NCBI GenBank assembly: GCA_030159075.1
Contig: BROG01000393.1
Span: 496,001 to 560,000, forward strand
DNA: 64,000 nt
DNA from: Atrina japonica
Taxonomy: Eukaryota; Mollusca; Bivalvia; Pterioida; Pinnidae
Direction: 5' to 3'
Position numbers and translations under genes: made by a program. Shown piece by piece: positions 45,034-46,600 of this stretch (its first letter is position 1; each line of letters starts with the position of its first letter). The notes below the pieces were generated by a model. It ran no database searches and was not told the DNA's origin. It was given only the letters and a program-made list of their open reading frames with translations.

Positions 45034-46211
45034 ATATGTATATGTATATATATATATTCTTGTTTGTTATGGGTAGACACATTCATTGGTGTATGATAGG
45101 GTCATAAGGGGGTCCTGGCCCACCCCCTGAAATTTATATTTTTACTTATTACTTAAAAACGTTCACAGCCCCACCCTTAAACCATATATACTTTGGATTT
45201 TTATGGGGAGACACATTAGGAGATGCATATGTGGGTCCTGCCCCACCCCCTGAAATTTATCTTTTTGCTTATAACTTACAATACATTCACAGCCCCACCC
45301 TTAAACCATGTATATCATTGATTGTTATGCAGAAACACATTTGTTGTGCATATGGGGGTCCTGCCCCACCCATGAATTTTATATTTTTGTTATAACATAA
45401 AAAAAAATGTTCACAGCCCCAACCTAAACAATATATATTATTGATTGTTATGGGGAGACACATTTAGTGGTGCATATGGGAGTCCTCCATCCCCTGAAAT
45501 TTATATTTTTGCTTATAATTTAAAAAACCGTTGATAGCCCCACCCTTAAACCATATATATTTTTTATTATTTTGGGAAAACACATTCAGTGATGTGTATA
45601 TGTTGGTCCTGCCCCACCCCTAAAATATACATTTTTATTTATACCTTAAAAACTGTTCAGAGCCCCACCCTTAAATCCTATATATTATTGATTGTTATGG
45701 GAAAACATTCAGTATTGTATGTGGGGGTCCTGCCCCAGCCCCAGCCCCTGAAATATATACTTACCATACTTTGCTACATTTGATATCAAAGCTGGGACCA
45801 TCGAGACATATAATTATGTGTTATTCTTGTTTTACTCAATGCTGGTCATGATCAGCATTTTCACTTTCAGAGGTTGACAGGTATGGTTAAGCTGTCTTGG
45901 ATTATAACAGTTTATGTTTGGTATTGTTATAATCTTGTGAGAAAGCACTTGACAGACATTTGTCATAGATCAAATGAAGAACATTCGATGGTGGGCGCCA
46001 AGATCCCTCTGGGATCTCTTGTATTAAGTAATATCCACTATATTTTCAGCCGTGTGACTGACAGTCATCATATAAAGTAATATCTACTTTACATTTTCAG
46101 TTAAGTGACGGAAGATCATTCCAAGTGAAGACGAGATTTGATACAGACGTGGAATTAACATACTTCAGGCATGGCGGGATACTAAACTTTATGATACGCA
46201 TGATGTTATAG
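645..46211 (+). CDS. ACO1: cytosolic aconitase / iron regulatory protein (complete gene, 23 coding exons)
   Basis: The protein is predicted to isomerise citrate to isocitrate when it holds a [4Fe-4S] cluster, and to bind iron-responsive elements in mRNA when cluster-free, in the cytosol. The joined exons (listed separately) total 2832 nt, giving 943 residues with exon 5 or 893 without; from memory human IRP1 has 889 and IRP2 963. Cluster cysteines are C492 (SCTNTSNPS) and C558/C561 (GCMTC). R591 and R596 (NRNFEGR), S833 and R835 (GSSRDW), and R783 (NIRL) correspond to human IRP1 R536, R541, S778, R780 and R728, all at a constant +55 offset. IRP2 lacks the equivalents of R536 and S778, so this protein should be catalytically active. 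The oddity is the IRP2-like insert at residues 140-189. Vertebrate ACO1 and IREB2 are probably co-orthologues, so the symbol is approximate. The start is ATG 645 or the in-frame ATG 627 (six residues longer); an in-frame TGA lies at 588-590. Confidence 0.95.
1651..1760. other. long imperfect hairpin in intron 1
   Basis: Two arms of about 45 nt are near-perfect reverse complements (left begins AATTGGAAATTTTATCTGTA, right ends ATGAAATTTCCAATT) around a loop of about 20 nt. It could be a tiny palindromic MITE or a small-RNA precursor. The rest of intron 1 (658-2353) shows no recognisable feature. Confidence 0.7.
2354..2452 (+). CDS. ACO1: IRP/aconitase exon 2
   Basis: Encodes residues 5-37, with NPFANLQ near the start and ending DLQDPRY. 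This is the N-terminal segment typical of IRP1 proteins (NPFA is also in human IRP1). Acceptor CAG 2351-2353, donor GTATGT at 2453, phase 1 at both ends. Confidence 0.93.
2750..3768 (+). mobile_element. hAT-like element with GGTTCGG-rich end (right end missing)
   Basis: The left end reads AGGGGTGCGACGGTTCGG and is followed by an AACCGAACC-rich subterminal region. The body matches, in inverse orientation, the element at 29725-30942. This copy stops at 'acttctgtggtt' where a (TA)n tract begins, so its right end is lost. No transposase ORF remains. Assignment to hAT rests only on the AGGGGTG terminus. Confidence 0.7.
3771..3804. repeat. (TA)n microsatellite
   Basis: About 17 TA units at the junction between the hAT-like fragment and the next MITE. 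Confidence 0.95.
3803..4252. mobile_element. MITE with AACTCTTGTTATAATGGC inverted ends
   Basis: The left end has TTAACTCTTGTTATAATGGC and the right end GCCATTATAACAAGAGTTGA, an inverted repeat of about 20 bp flanked by TA. The interior is AT-rich and repeats 'tataacggca' motifs. TA target duplication suggests a Tc1/mariner-type mobiliser, which is inference. The rest of intron 2 up to 4757 holds nothing I recognise. Confidence 0.75.
4758..4926 (+). CDS. ACO1: IRP/aconitase exon 3
   Basis: Encodes residues 38-93: [20 protein letters not shown], then [14 protein letters not shown]. This is almost identical to the human IRP1 segment. The segment is part of domain 1 of the aconitase fold. Acceptor CAG 4755-4757, donor GTAATT at 4927, phase 2 at the end. 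Confidence 0.97.
5165..5555. repeat. 28-bp minisatellite, intron 3
   Basis: About 13 diverged copies of a GGGGTCCCAGGTACAGTNTC-type unit ending TGAGGTGA. Several units contain AGGTACAG, which resembles a splice donor. Overlapping minus-strand open frames here are low-complexity artefacts. The rest of intron 3 (5556-6342) shows nothing recognisable. Confidence 0.93.
6343..6480 (+). CDS. ACO1: IRP/aconitase exon 4
   Basis: Encodes residues 94-139: [20 protein letters not shown], then [16 protein letters not shown]. It is the conserved IRP1 block that precedes the position of the IRP2 insertion. Acceptor TAG 6340-6342, donor GTAAGT at 6481, phase 2 at the end, which lets it join exon 5 or exon 6 equally well. 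Confidence 0.97.
6859..7228. mobile_element. MITE, 'CTGTGTTTACC' family, copy 1
   Basis: The ends are an inverted pair around CTGTGTTTAC / AAACACAGCTAAT. The body shares 'ttgtatatcaatctaa' and 'cttgatgtacaataa' motifs with copies at 10300, 28311 and 41562. It has no ORF. Confidence 0.75.
7505..7595. repeat. short interspersed repeat, copy 1 of 3
   Basis: A stretch of about 90 bp beginning AACCCATCTNCC and ending in a GTATGGTT-like motif recurs at 9238-9325 and 23865-23950. Copies share ACACAGACCAGTC and AAATGTGTCTTTAGGG. Probably a small MITE or a tail fragment of a larger element. Confidence 0.6.
7660..7945. repeat. 37-bp minisatellite, intron 4
   Basis: About seven copies of a unit containing AAAAACTAGACAGACGAGTG, then AGTCTGTGAGTATATTT. 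Internal copies are nearly identical, which suggests recent expansion. I recognise nothing in 7946-8866. Confidence 0.95.
8867..9016 (+). CDS. ACO1: IRP/aconitase exon 5: IRP2-like cysteine-rich cassette
   Basis: This 150-nt exon starts and ends in phase 2, so it can be included or skipped without changing frame. Skipping joins AG to T as Ser. It adds residues 140-189 with NYSPNPGGG at the start, cysteines at 155, 166, 169 and 181 (C166-S-M-C169 is a CxxC), and a closing CPFHKQL. Human IRP2 has a 73-residue insertion at the same position with NAPNPGGG, a cysteine cluster and CPFH; human IRP1 has nothing there. The acceptor TTTATTTCAG is strong. The donor GTACAT is weak, as in many alternative exons, but whether the exon is optional is inference. 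Homology to the IRP2 insert is from remembered family sequences and should be aligned. Confidence 0.88.
9238..9325. repeat. short interspersed repeat, copy 2 of 3
   Basis: Matches the segments at 7505 and 23865 over about 85 bp (GACACAGACCAGTCCAAATG and flanks). Confidence 0.6.
9434..9725 (-). mobile_element. tRNA-derived SINE, minus strand, with internal 18-bp tandem
   Basis: Read on the minus strand, it begins with a tRNA-like A box (TGGCCAAGTGGTTAGAGC, near 9710) and ends in the ACTGAAAAACAGCTGAGTG-type tail seen in the other SINE type here. About four copies of an 18-bp TTATAYGGTGGCAGGCAG unit lie at 9472-9545. The tRNA head is too diverged to be a functional tRNA. Confidence 0.65.
9752..9768. 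repeat. short (TA)n tract
   Basis: About eight TA units next to the SINE head. Confidence 0.85.
9960..10130 (+). mobile_element. SINE 3' part (truncated)
   Basis: Contains the tail motif CATAACTGAAAAATTGTTAA followed by GTGTAGCATAAAACGCC, matching the tail of the SINE at 23640. The tRNA head is absent. Confidence 0.5.
10300..10842. mobile_element. MITE 'CTGTGTTTACC' family copy 2, carrying a nested MITE
   Basis: Outer ends are GGGGGCGGTAGCTGTGTTTA (10300) and ATATGCCCCTTTAAC (10830). It is split at 10338-10515 by a second MITE with ends TACTGTAAAACCTG and CAGGTTTCACTGTA. The inner element is the reverse-oriented relative of 41002-41163. Intron 5 continues to 12910 with no other recognised feature apart from the TA tracts. 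Confidence 0.8.
11547..11637. repeat. (AT)n microsatellite, intron 5
   Basis: About 45 uninterrupted AT units. The flanks 10843-11546 and 11638-12225 hold no recognised feature. Confidence 0.97.
12226..12242. repeat. short (AT)n tract
   Basis: A second AT run in intron 5; nothing else is recognised between it and exon 6. Confidence 0.85.
12911..12980 (+). CDS. ACO1: IRP/aconitase exon 6
   Basis: Encodes [20 protein letters not shown], then FLK. It corresponds to human IRP1 ADSLQKNQDLEFERNRERFE and to the segment directly after the insert in IRP2. Acceptor TTTTAG, donor GTAGTT at 12981, phase 0 at the end. Its first base completes Gly after exon 5, or Ser if exon 5 is skipped. Confidence 0.96.
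13055..13395. repeat. diverged 40-50-bp minisatellite, intron 6
   Basis: About seven diverged copies of a unit with GGGGCTGTAACTGTCACCCT and GTCTGTGTCAGAGTTG. Copy lengths vary, suggesting an older array than others in the window. Confidence 0.85.
13785..13935. repeat. possible MITE fragment
   Basis: A region beginning AGTAGAATCTCATTATCTCG resembles the 'cell-like' palindromic MITE style seen elsewhere here. Clear terminal inverted repeats are not visible. Confidence 0.3.
14030..14590. repeat. tandem array of TTGTATCCTGTTGTATATCA units, intron 6
   Basis: About fifteen irregular copies of a 28-45-bp unit run right up to the exon 7 acceptor. The array includes a copied piece of the exon 7 boundary (see 14486). 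Long plus-strand open frames here are artefacts. Confidence 0.9.
14486..14518 (+). other. decoy mini-exon copied from the exon 7 boundary
   Basis: TGTTGCAG followed by TGGGGAGCCTCC duplicates the true exon 7 acceptor and first bases (14593-14612). The copy continues to CAG|GTAAAA, a good donor. If spliced it would be a 33-nt exon in phase 0 containing an in-frame TGA (14510-14515 region), so inclusion would truncate the protein. Confidence 0.6.
14601..14784 (+). CDS. ACO1: IRP/aconitase exon 7
   Basis: Encodes residues 214-274: [32 protein letters not shown], then [20 protein letters not shown] and GWG. The GTDSHT motif is a conserved aconitase active-site region. Phase 0 start, donor GTATGT at 14785, phase 1 end. 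Confidence 0.97.
14978..15560. repeat. GT-rich 60-70-bp minisatellite, intron 7
   Basis: Imperfect copies of a unit with TGTGTATTTATGTTGCAGTA, then TGTGTGAGGTCTGTG. Each unit carries an acceptor-like TTGCAG. Cys/Val-rich open frames over it are artefacts. Confidence 0.9.
15722..16025. repeat. 61-bp tandem repeat resembling exon 8 borders
   Basis: Five copies with a 61-bp period. Each contains TTAGGAGTTGG, as in the exon 8 acceptor (GTAG|GAGTTGG), and AAGGTAACCAG, which resembles the exon 8 donor (CAAG|GTAACAC). The interior does not match exon 8, so the likeness may be chance. Confidence 0.9.
16159..16298 (+). CDS. ACO1: IRP/aconitase exon 8
   Basis: Encodes residues 275-321: [31 protein letters not shown], then [26 protein letters not shown] is a signature of the AcnA/IRP family. 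Acceptor TTGTAG, donor GTAACA at 16299, phase 0 end. Confidence 0.97.
16365..16555. mobile_element. small MITE, intron 8
   Basis: Begins near ACTGTATACAGGGAAATTTT and ends near CACTGTATACAGT, with internal TTTTGCCC / GGGCGAAA inverted motifs. A diverged relative lies at 18397-18630. Confidence 0.6.
16877..17048 (+). CDS. ACO1: IRP/aconitase exon 9
   Basis: Encodes residues 322-378: [58 protein letters not shown]. This is the DR-T-I-NM-PEYGAT block of aconitases. Donor GTAAAT at 17049, phase 1 end. Confidence 0.97.
17092..18211 (+). mobile_element. decayed hAT-like element with BED-finger remnant
   Basis: Ends are TAGGGGTGTAACGAAAC and CACCCCTA, flanked by ttatatac / gtatatac, an 8-bp target duplication with one mismatch, as expected of hAT. 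Near 17815-18050 a broken frame reads [19 protein letters not shown], then a stop, then [18 protein letters not shown], the pattern of a BED zinc finger (aromatic W/F pair, then C and H-x4-H). No transposase catalytic domain survives. Confidence 0.75.
18215..18397. repeat. tandem duplication of 90 bp, intron 9
   Basis: Two adjacent near-identical copies begin TATACTGGAAGTGACCCAGT; only a couple of bases differ, so the event is recent. Confidence 0.92.
18397..18630. mobile_element. diverged MITE
   Basis: Bounded by GGTATGCTGTATACC and CCAGGTATACAGTAC, with internal GCCCTTAGATGAAGGGC. It resembles the 16365 element in style. Confidence 0.45.
18686..18933 (+). mobile_element. tRNA-derived SINE (A), copy 1
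   Basis: The head has an A box (GGTCAGTCGGTAGCG) and a B box (GAGTTCGAGTCC). Next comes a central domain with GGCACGTTAAAGAACCCTCA and AGCATAGGCCAAAATTTGAA, and a tail GACGTTAAACAACAACAAAC. Flanks ACAGCATGAA / ACAGCGTGAA look like a target duplication with one mismatch. It is not a functional tRNA. Confidence 0.9.
19058..19158 (+). CDS. ACO1: IRP/aconitase exon 10
   Basis: Encodes residues 379-412: [20 protein letters not shown], then [14 protein letters not shown]. It is the least conserved stretch of the core, as in other IRPs. Acceptor TATTTAG, donor GTAAGT at 19159, phase 0 end. Confidence 0.95.
19343..19562. mobile_element. MITE with ACAGGTCTGCCAA ends
   Basis: Left end ACAGGTCTGCCAAAGTAAAT and right end TTTACCTTGGTACACCTAT are inverted relatives. 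The same family sits nested at 41917-42152. Confidence 0.65.
19563..21867. other. intron 10 sequence without recognised genes
   Basis: Contains an (A)n run at 20945-20966 and a (G)n run at about 21531-21551 that may be unstable or assembly-sensitive. Several short ORFs of 60-80 codons show no family resemblance. Nothing else is recognised. Confidence 0.6.
21868..23052. repeat. 35-bp minisatellite, about 34 copies, intron 10
   Basis: The unit is GTGAGGTTACATCATTGTGC followed by GACATCACGTTATGA. Variation is concentrated at a few positions (GACGTCACG / GACATCACG / GACGTTAGG), giving about three subtypes in interspersed order. Many units carry the CRE half-site CGTCA, and one has a full TGACGTCA near 22991. 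The array ends about 200 bp before exon 11. Confidence 0.97.
23251..23379 (+). CDS. ACO1: IRP/aconitase exon 11
   Basis: Encodes residues 413-455: [36 protein letters not shown], then NNRIGFK. It keeps CCSGPKRP as in IRP1 (remembered human IRP2 has SVSGPKRP). Acceptor TTATTCAG, donor GTAAGT at 23380, phase 0 at both ends. Confidence 0.97.
23327..23606 (+). repeat. four tandem copies of the exon 11 3' end with its donor
   Basis: The last 50 nt of exon 11 plus the start of intron 11 repeat at 23331, 23405, 23479 and 23546 (periods 74, 74, 67). The first copy is the real exon end. The next three keep the AAG|GTAAG donor context. Reading through the true donor meets TGA at once (AAG GTA AGT TGA), so the downstream donors would give truncated products. 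Confidence 0.97.
23640..23850 (+). mobile_element. tRNA-derived SINE (B)
   Basis: Contains a B box (GGTTCGAGTCCCGC), a central part with GGCCTCTTCCCGGGTACATT, and the tail TTGTTTAACTGAGAAATTGT, then TGAGTGTGGTGTAAAACTTC. The A-box half of the head is truncated or diverged. Confidence 0.75.
23865..23950. repeat. short interspersed repeat, copy 3 of 3
   Basis: Diverged match to 7505-7595 and 9238-9325 (GTGACATAGACCTGTCTAAA), ending ATGGGTTA. Confidence 0.5.
24030..24177 (+). CDS. ACO1: IRP/aconitase exon 12 (first cluster cysteine)
   Basis: Encodes residues 456-504: [37 protein letters not shown], then [14 protein letters not shown]492 in SCTNTSNPS aligns with the human IRP1 cluster ligand C437. 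The TNTS form is IRP1-like; remembered IRP2 has TNNC. Donor GTAATT at 24178, phase 1 end. Confidence 0.98.
24355..25005. repeat. 27-bp minisatellite, about 24 copies, intron 12
   Basis: The unit is AACAGGTACTCTGAAACATA followed by ATAGTAG. Copies are nearly identical, and every copy contains CAGGTACT, a donor-like context. As 27 is a multiple of 3, all three minus frames stay open for about 220 codons; these are not genes. Confidence 0.98.
25271..25549 (+). mobile_element. tRNA-derived SINE (A), copy 2, with perfect 15-bp TSD
   Basis: Same head, centre and tail as the copy at 18686. It is flanked by the direct repeat TTTGGCTTCTTGAGC at 25256-25270 and 25550-25564. The exact target duplication shows LINE-type retroposition and a fairly recent insertion. 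Confidence 0.95.
25940..26140. repeat. 39-bp tandem repeat abutting the exon 13 acceptor
   Basis: Five copies of a unit with AAATTTGTTATAAGCATGTT, then TTACTGTAATGTGTATCTA. The last copy runs into the polypyrimidine tract of exon 13. The spacing of the branch region is therefore defined by this repeat. Confidence 0.95.
26151..26286 (+). CDS. ACO1: IRP/aconitase exon 13
   Basis: Encodes residues 505-549: [36 protein letters not shown], then [20 protein letters not shown] is a family signature. Acceptor TTTTCTAG, donor GTAAGC at 26287, phase 2 end. Confidence 0.97.
26948..27732. mobile_element. non-autonomous element with CAGGGCTC / GAACCCTG ends
   Basis: Ends CAGGGCTCTATATTAA and TTAATGTCGAACCCTG form an imperfect inverted repeat. 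The interior has two copies of a CTTGTCCTMTCGGACAAGT palindrome (near 26984 and 27638). No ORF is seen and no clear target duplication. The rest of intron 13 shows nothing recognisable. Confidence 0.6.
27871..27955 (+). CDS. ACO1: IRP/aconitase exon 14 (second and third cluster cysteines)
   Basis: Encodes residues 550-578: [20 protein letters not shown], then [10 protein letters not shown]558 and C561 in GCMTC align with human IRP1 C503 and C506. IGNSGPL is the aconitase form; remembered IRP2 has VGNTAPL. Donor GTATCA at 27956, phase 0 end. Confidence 0.98.
28117..28273 (+). CDS. ACO1: IRP/aconitase exon 15 (active-site arginines)
   Basis: Encodes residues 579-630: [54 protein letters not shown]591 and R596 align with human IRP1 R536 and R541, needed for catalysis and RNA contact. 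IRP2 carries Lys at the first. The 161-nt intron before it is the shortest in the gene. Donor GTAGGT at 28274. Confidence 0.98.
28311..28673. mobile_element. MITE 'CTGTGTTTACC' family, copy 3
   Basis: The ends are inverted: TTAAAGGAGCATCAGCTGTG and CACAGCTAATGCCCCTTTAA. This is the clearest copy of the family. A short (CA)n is at 28532-28547. Confidence 0.85.
29085..29262. mobile_element. diverged 'paired-ends' MITE
   Basis: Shares the TACCTGCCTATAA / CTTGAGTGGCCTTTGTA layout of the elements at 10338 and 41002, ending in TTTATCTGTA. It is more diverged. Confidence 0.5.
29397..29461 (+). CDS. ACO1: IRP/aconitase exon 16 (GC donor)
   Basis: Encodes residues 631-652: [20 protein letters not shown], then Q. 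The IWPTR motif is typical of the family. The donor is CAG|GCAAGT, a GC-AG intron. Using the nearby GT at 29466 would break the phase to exon 17, so GC is required. Confidence 0.95.
29725..30942 (-). mobile_element. hAT-like element with GGTTCGG-rich ends
   Basis: Minus-strand copy of the element at 2750. Its AGGGGTGCGATGGTTCGGTT end lies at about 30920-30942 and a second GGTTCGG-rich end at 29735-29790. It contains a local duplication of the 'cagcagtatgtgggttctag' stretch (29920-30005). No ORF of note. Confidence 0.75.
31021..31085. repeat. (TA)n microsatellite, intron 16
   Basis: About 32 TA units. The following 31086-31502 contains a short fragment of the 10338/41002 MITE family near 31375-31460 and nothing else recognised. 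Confidence 0.96.
31503..31562 (+). CDS. ACO1: IRP/aconitase exon 17
   Basis: Encodes 20 residues, [20 protein letters not shown], aligning with human IRP1 AVERQYVIPGMFKEVYQKIE. It is the smallest internal exon (60 nt, phase 0 at both ends). Donor GTGATT at 31563. Confidence 0.95.
31606..32010. repeat. poly(T) tract and 60-70-bp minisatellite, intron 17
   Basis: A T run (31606-31635) precedes about five copies of a unit with GTTTGGATTGTCTGTTTGTC, then TAATTCTGTCCTGCTTACAT. Copies differ in the number of TCTG units. Open frames on both strands are artefacts. Confidence 0.95.
32385..32940. repeat. about 53-bp minisatellite, intron 17
   Basis: About eleven copies of a unit with GAACATGAATATTGAGATAA, then CTACGGGTAGATTCTATTGT and a variable TATA-rich spacer. 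One copy lacks the CTACGGGTAG part. Between this array and exon 18 (32941-34000) I recognise nothing else. Confidence 0.95.
34001..34105 (+). CDS. ACO1: IRP/aconitase exon 18
   Basis: Encodes residues 673-707: [20 protein letters not shown], then [23 protein letters not shown] and PWD resemble remembered IRP2, while KSPPFFE resembles IRP1, so the linker region is intermediate. Donor GTAAGT at 34106, phase 0. Confidence 0.97.
34271..36171 (+). mobile_element. 'AGCTCAC...CTTGT' interspersed repeat
   Basis: Begins AGCTCACTTGGCTATAGCCA with GGGTGAGCT as a partial complement, and ends GGTCCAGGTGAGCGATACAG, then AGCTTCTTGT. Internal sub-repeats revolve around 'aagatggccaccagcagggaacatagtt'. This architecture is common in bivalve genomes. 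There are no inverted ends or ORF, and I cannot fix the class (Helitron-like is possible). Confidence 0.75.
36172..37118. other. rest of intron 18
   Basis: A 71-codon plus-strand ORF (36408-36623) shows no family resemblance and no clear splice context. The stretch 36640-37080 is AT-rich with TTCGCC / GGCGAA-style motifs like the small MITE at 16365. Nothing is assigned. Confidence 0.5.
37119..37261 (+). CDS. ACO1: IRP/aconitase exon 19
   Basis: Encodes residues 708-754: [61 protein letters not shown] is the start of the swivelling domain 4 in aconitases. Acceptor TATTTAG, donor GTGAGT at 37262, phase 2 end. Confidence 0.97.
37262..37956. other. intron 19, first part
   Basis: Contains AGAGGATCTACCGCAATCCG and, about 310 bp later, a partly complementary AATGCAATCTGCTATGGGG-like motif, so a small non-autonomous element is possible (about 37590-37935). 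No ORF. Confidence 0.3.
38177..38935 (+). pseudogene. unrecognised ORF inside the transposon, broken
   Basis: The first frame runs to 38566 without an ATG at its start. It contains [20 protein letters not shown], a charged segment with [13 protein letters not shown], and [16 protein letters not shown]. It continues in another frame (38556-38789, [13 protein letters not shown] ... [15 protein letters not shown]), then past a stop to about 38935. I do not recognise a domain. The small acidic/basic fold-like segments and lack of DDE residues argue against a transposase. It may be a captured host-like gene or the element's accessory protein. Confidence 0.45.
39178..39380 (-). mobile_element. SINE (A), minus strand, nested in the DNA transposon
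   Basis: On the minus strand it has the head GAGCTGACCTGCCTAAATTG, a B box (GAGTTTGAGTCC), GGATGAGACAGTAAAAAC and CATAGGCCAAAATTTG in the same order as the copies at 18686 and 25271. The 3' tail is missing. Confidence 0.8.
39981..40128 (+). CDS. ACO1: IRP/aconitase exon 20
   Basis: Encodes residues 755-804: [51 protein letters not shown]783 (NIRL) aligns with human IRP1 R728, an RNA contact; human R732 is replaced by K787, a Lys also in IRP2. Donor GTGAGA at 40129, phase 0 end. Confidence 0.97.
40461..40527. repeat. (TA)n-rich tract just before exon 21
   Basis: Two TA runs split by GTGTGTGTA end about 40 bp before the exon 21 acceptor, so the branch-point region is squeezed between repeat and exon. 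Confidence 0.95.
40569..40691 (+). CDS. ACO1: IRP/aconitase exon 21
   Basis: Encodes residues 805-845: [42 protein letters not shown]833 and R835 in GSSRDW align with human IRP1 S778 (catalytic base) and R780. IRP2 has Asn at the Ser position. Donor GTAAAA at 40692, phase 0. Confidence 0.98.
41002..41163. mobile_element. MITE with ACAGTGAAACCTG / CAGGTTTTACTGT ends
   Basis: It has perfect-style inverted ends and paired internal stretches (GGGGCCACTCAAGGGACC; ACCTTTATGTGCAGGTGACC). A TA-type target abuts a (TA)n tract. The same family is nested at 10338-10515 in reverse. Confidence 0.85.
41162..41234. repeat. (TA)n microsatellite, intron 21
   Basis: About 36 TA units directly after the MITE. 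Confidence 0.97.
41339..41524 (+). CDS. ACO1: IRP/aconitase exon 22
   Basis: Encodes residues 846-907: [81 protein letters not shown] is highly conserved. Acceptor TTTCAAG, donor GTAGGA at 41525, phase 0. Confidence 0.98.
41562..42165. mobile_element. MITE 'CTGTGTTTACC' family copy 4 with a nested MITE in its end
   Basis: Outer start AAAGTGGCATTAGCTGTGTT. Its right end CACAGC|TAATGCCCC is interrupted by a second element (about 41917-42152) with ends CAGGTCTGGCAAGGTAAA and TTTACCTTGGTAGACCTG. The interruption falls at a TA, which is duplicated. Confidence 0.8.
42355..43208 (+). mobile_element. non-autonomous relative of the 37957 transposon
   Basis: Ends GGTCAAGTAAAAAATATACT ... CTGGTTCTCGGA and TCCGAGAACCAGAATATTTT ... 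ACATGGCC match the 37957 element. It is flanked by AAA on both sides. It is 854 bp with the ORF region deleted but the terminal 'accaccgcgcg' and 'cctacctaccttgcccattttggaagg' stretches kept. Confidence 0.85.
43598..43630 (+). repeat. copy 1 of the exon 23 start (decoy acceptor)
   Basis: TTTTTAG|TCGAGTGATGGACAATC parallels the true TTTTCAG|TTAAGTGACGGAAGATC at 46101. It keeps the S-D-G codons in the same phase. It is followed directly by a transposon insertion. Confidence 0.85.
43631..44554. mobile_element. MITE with CAGTGGTCCCC ends and TA duplication
   Basis: Ends CAGTGGTCCCCGATTTACGA and TATAAGGGGGGACCACTG, flanked by TA. Internal 'agcgaccac' motifs recur. The short CAGTGGTCCC terminus and TA target suggest a Tc1/mariner (pogo-like) mobiliser. 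A 67-codon ORF inside has no recognised domain. Confidence 0.85.
44575..44597 (+). repeat. copy 2 of the exon 23 start (decoy acceptor)
   Basis: CTTTTCAG|TCGAGTGATGGACGATC has a better acceptor than copy 1. In the phase left by exon 22 it reads SSDGRSL and continues about 45 codons into the adjacent transposon before a TAG, so it could act as an alternative last exon. Confidence 0.85.
44598..46022 (+). mobile_element. 'AGCCCAGCATC...CTCTTGT' element with internal 120-bp tandem
   Basis: Begins AGCCCAGCATCAACAGATGG, then TGGGCTATTC, and ends GATGGTGGGCGCCAAGATCC, then TCTGGGATCTCTTGT. A core of about six diverged 120-bp units (45050-45770; 'cagccccacccttaaaccata') follows (TA)n tracts at 44992-45057. 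Terminal style matches 34271-36171. Elements with core tandem repeats are known in bivalves (pearl-type); membership is inference. Confidence 0.75.
46050..46100 (+). repeat. copy 3 of the exon 23 start, 51 bp before the true exon
   Basis: TTTTCAG|CCGTGTGACTGACAGTC repeats the acceptor and exon start with a 51-bp period. Using it would hit TGA at the fourth codon. Confidence 0.85.
46101..46211 (+). CDS. ACO1: IRP/aconitase exon 23 (last coding exon)
   Basis: Encodes residues 908-943: [36 protein letters not shown], then TAG at 46209-46211. It aligns to the human IRP1 C-terminus ([20 protein letters not shown]). Acceptor ACATTTTCAG. Confidence 0.98.
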   Translation, partial: LSDGRSFQVKTRFDTDVELTYFRHGGILNFMIRMML

Positions 46212-46600
46212 GAAGCATAATGATACACACTCTGGACAATGGCTACTGCATTTAACATAGTGTCGTATTTGACTGCATTTGGCAGATGTGCAGGATAAAA
46301 ATTGAAAACATTGATATAGAAATGAATAATTGGAACTGTTGATTGATGGATAAACTGCGACTTGCAAGTACTAGTGTACCGACAAACTGTGACCTTTGCA
46401 ATTACTATTGTACCAATAAATTGTGACCTTTGCAAGTACTAGTGTACTGATAAACTGTGACCTTTGTAAGTGTTAGTGCACCAATACACTGACATTTGCA
46501 AGTAACAGTGTACTAATACACTGTGACATTTGCAAGTACTAGTGTACTGATAAACTGACCTTTGCAAGTTCTAGTGTACCTGGCAATCAGATTATTATTA
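46212..46600 (+). other. probable 3' UTR start with diverged tandem and hairpin
   Basis: An AATAAA lies at 46415-46420, a candidate poly(A) signal. From about 46345 to 46580 a diverged unit (ACTGTGACCTTTGCAAGTAC, then TAGTGTAC) repeats six to seven times. ACAGTGTA-CTAA-TACACTGT at 46505-46524 is a perfect 8-bp hairpin. The transcript end is not determinable from sequence. Confidence 0.5.

Noticed and set aside
45589..45783. Pro-rich ORF in the exon 22-23 intron
   Set aside because: It lies within the core tandem repeat of a mobile element; the peptide follows the repeat.
46212..46600. Classical iron-responsive element in the 3' flank
   Set aside because: The only CAGTGN hexamer with nearby pairing has it in the stem, with no C bulge five bases upstream.
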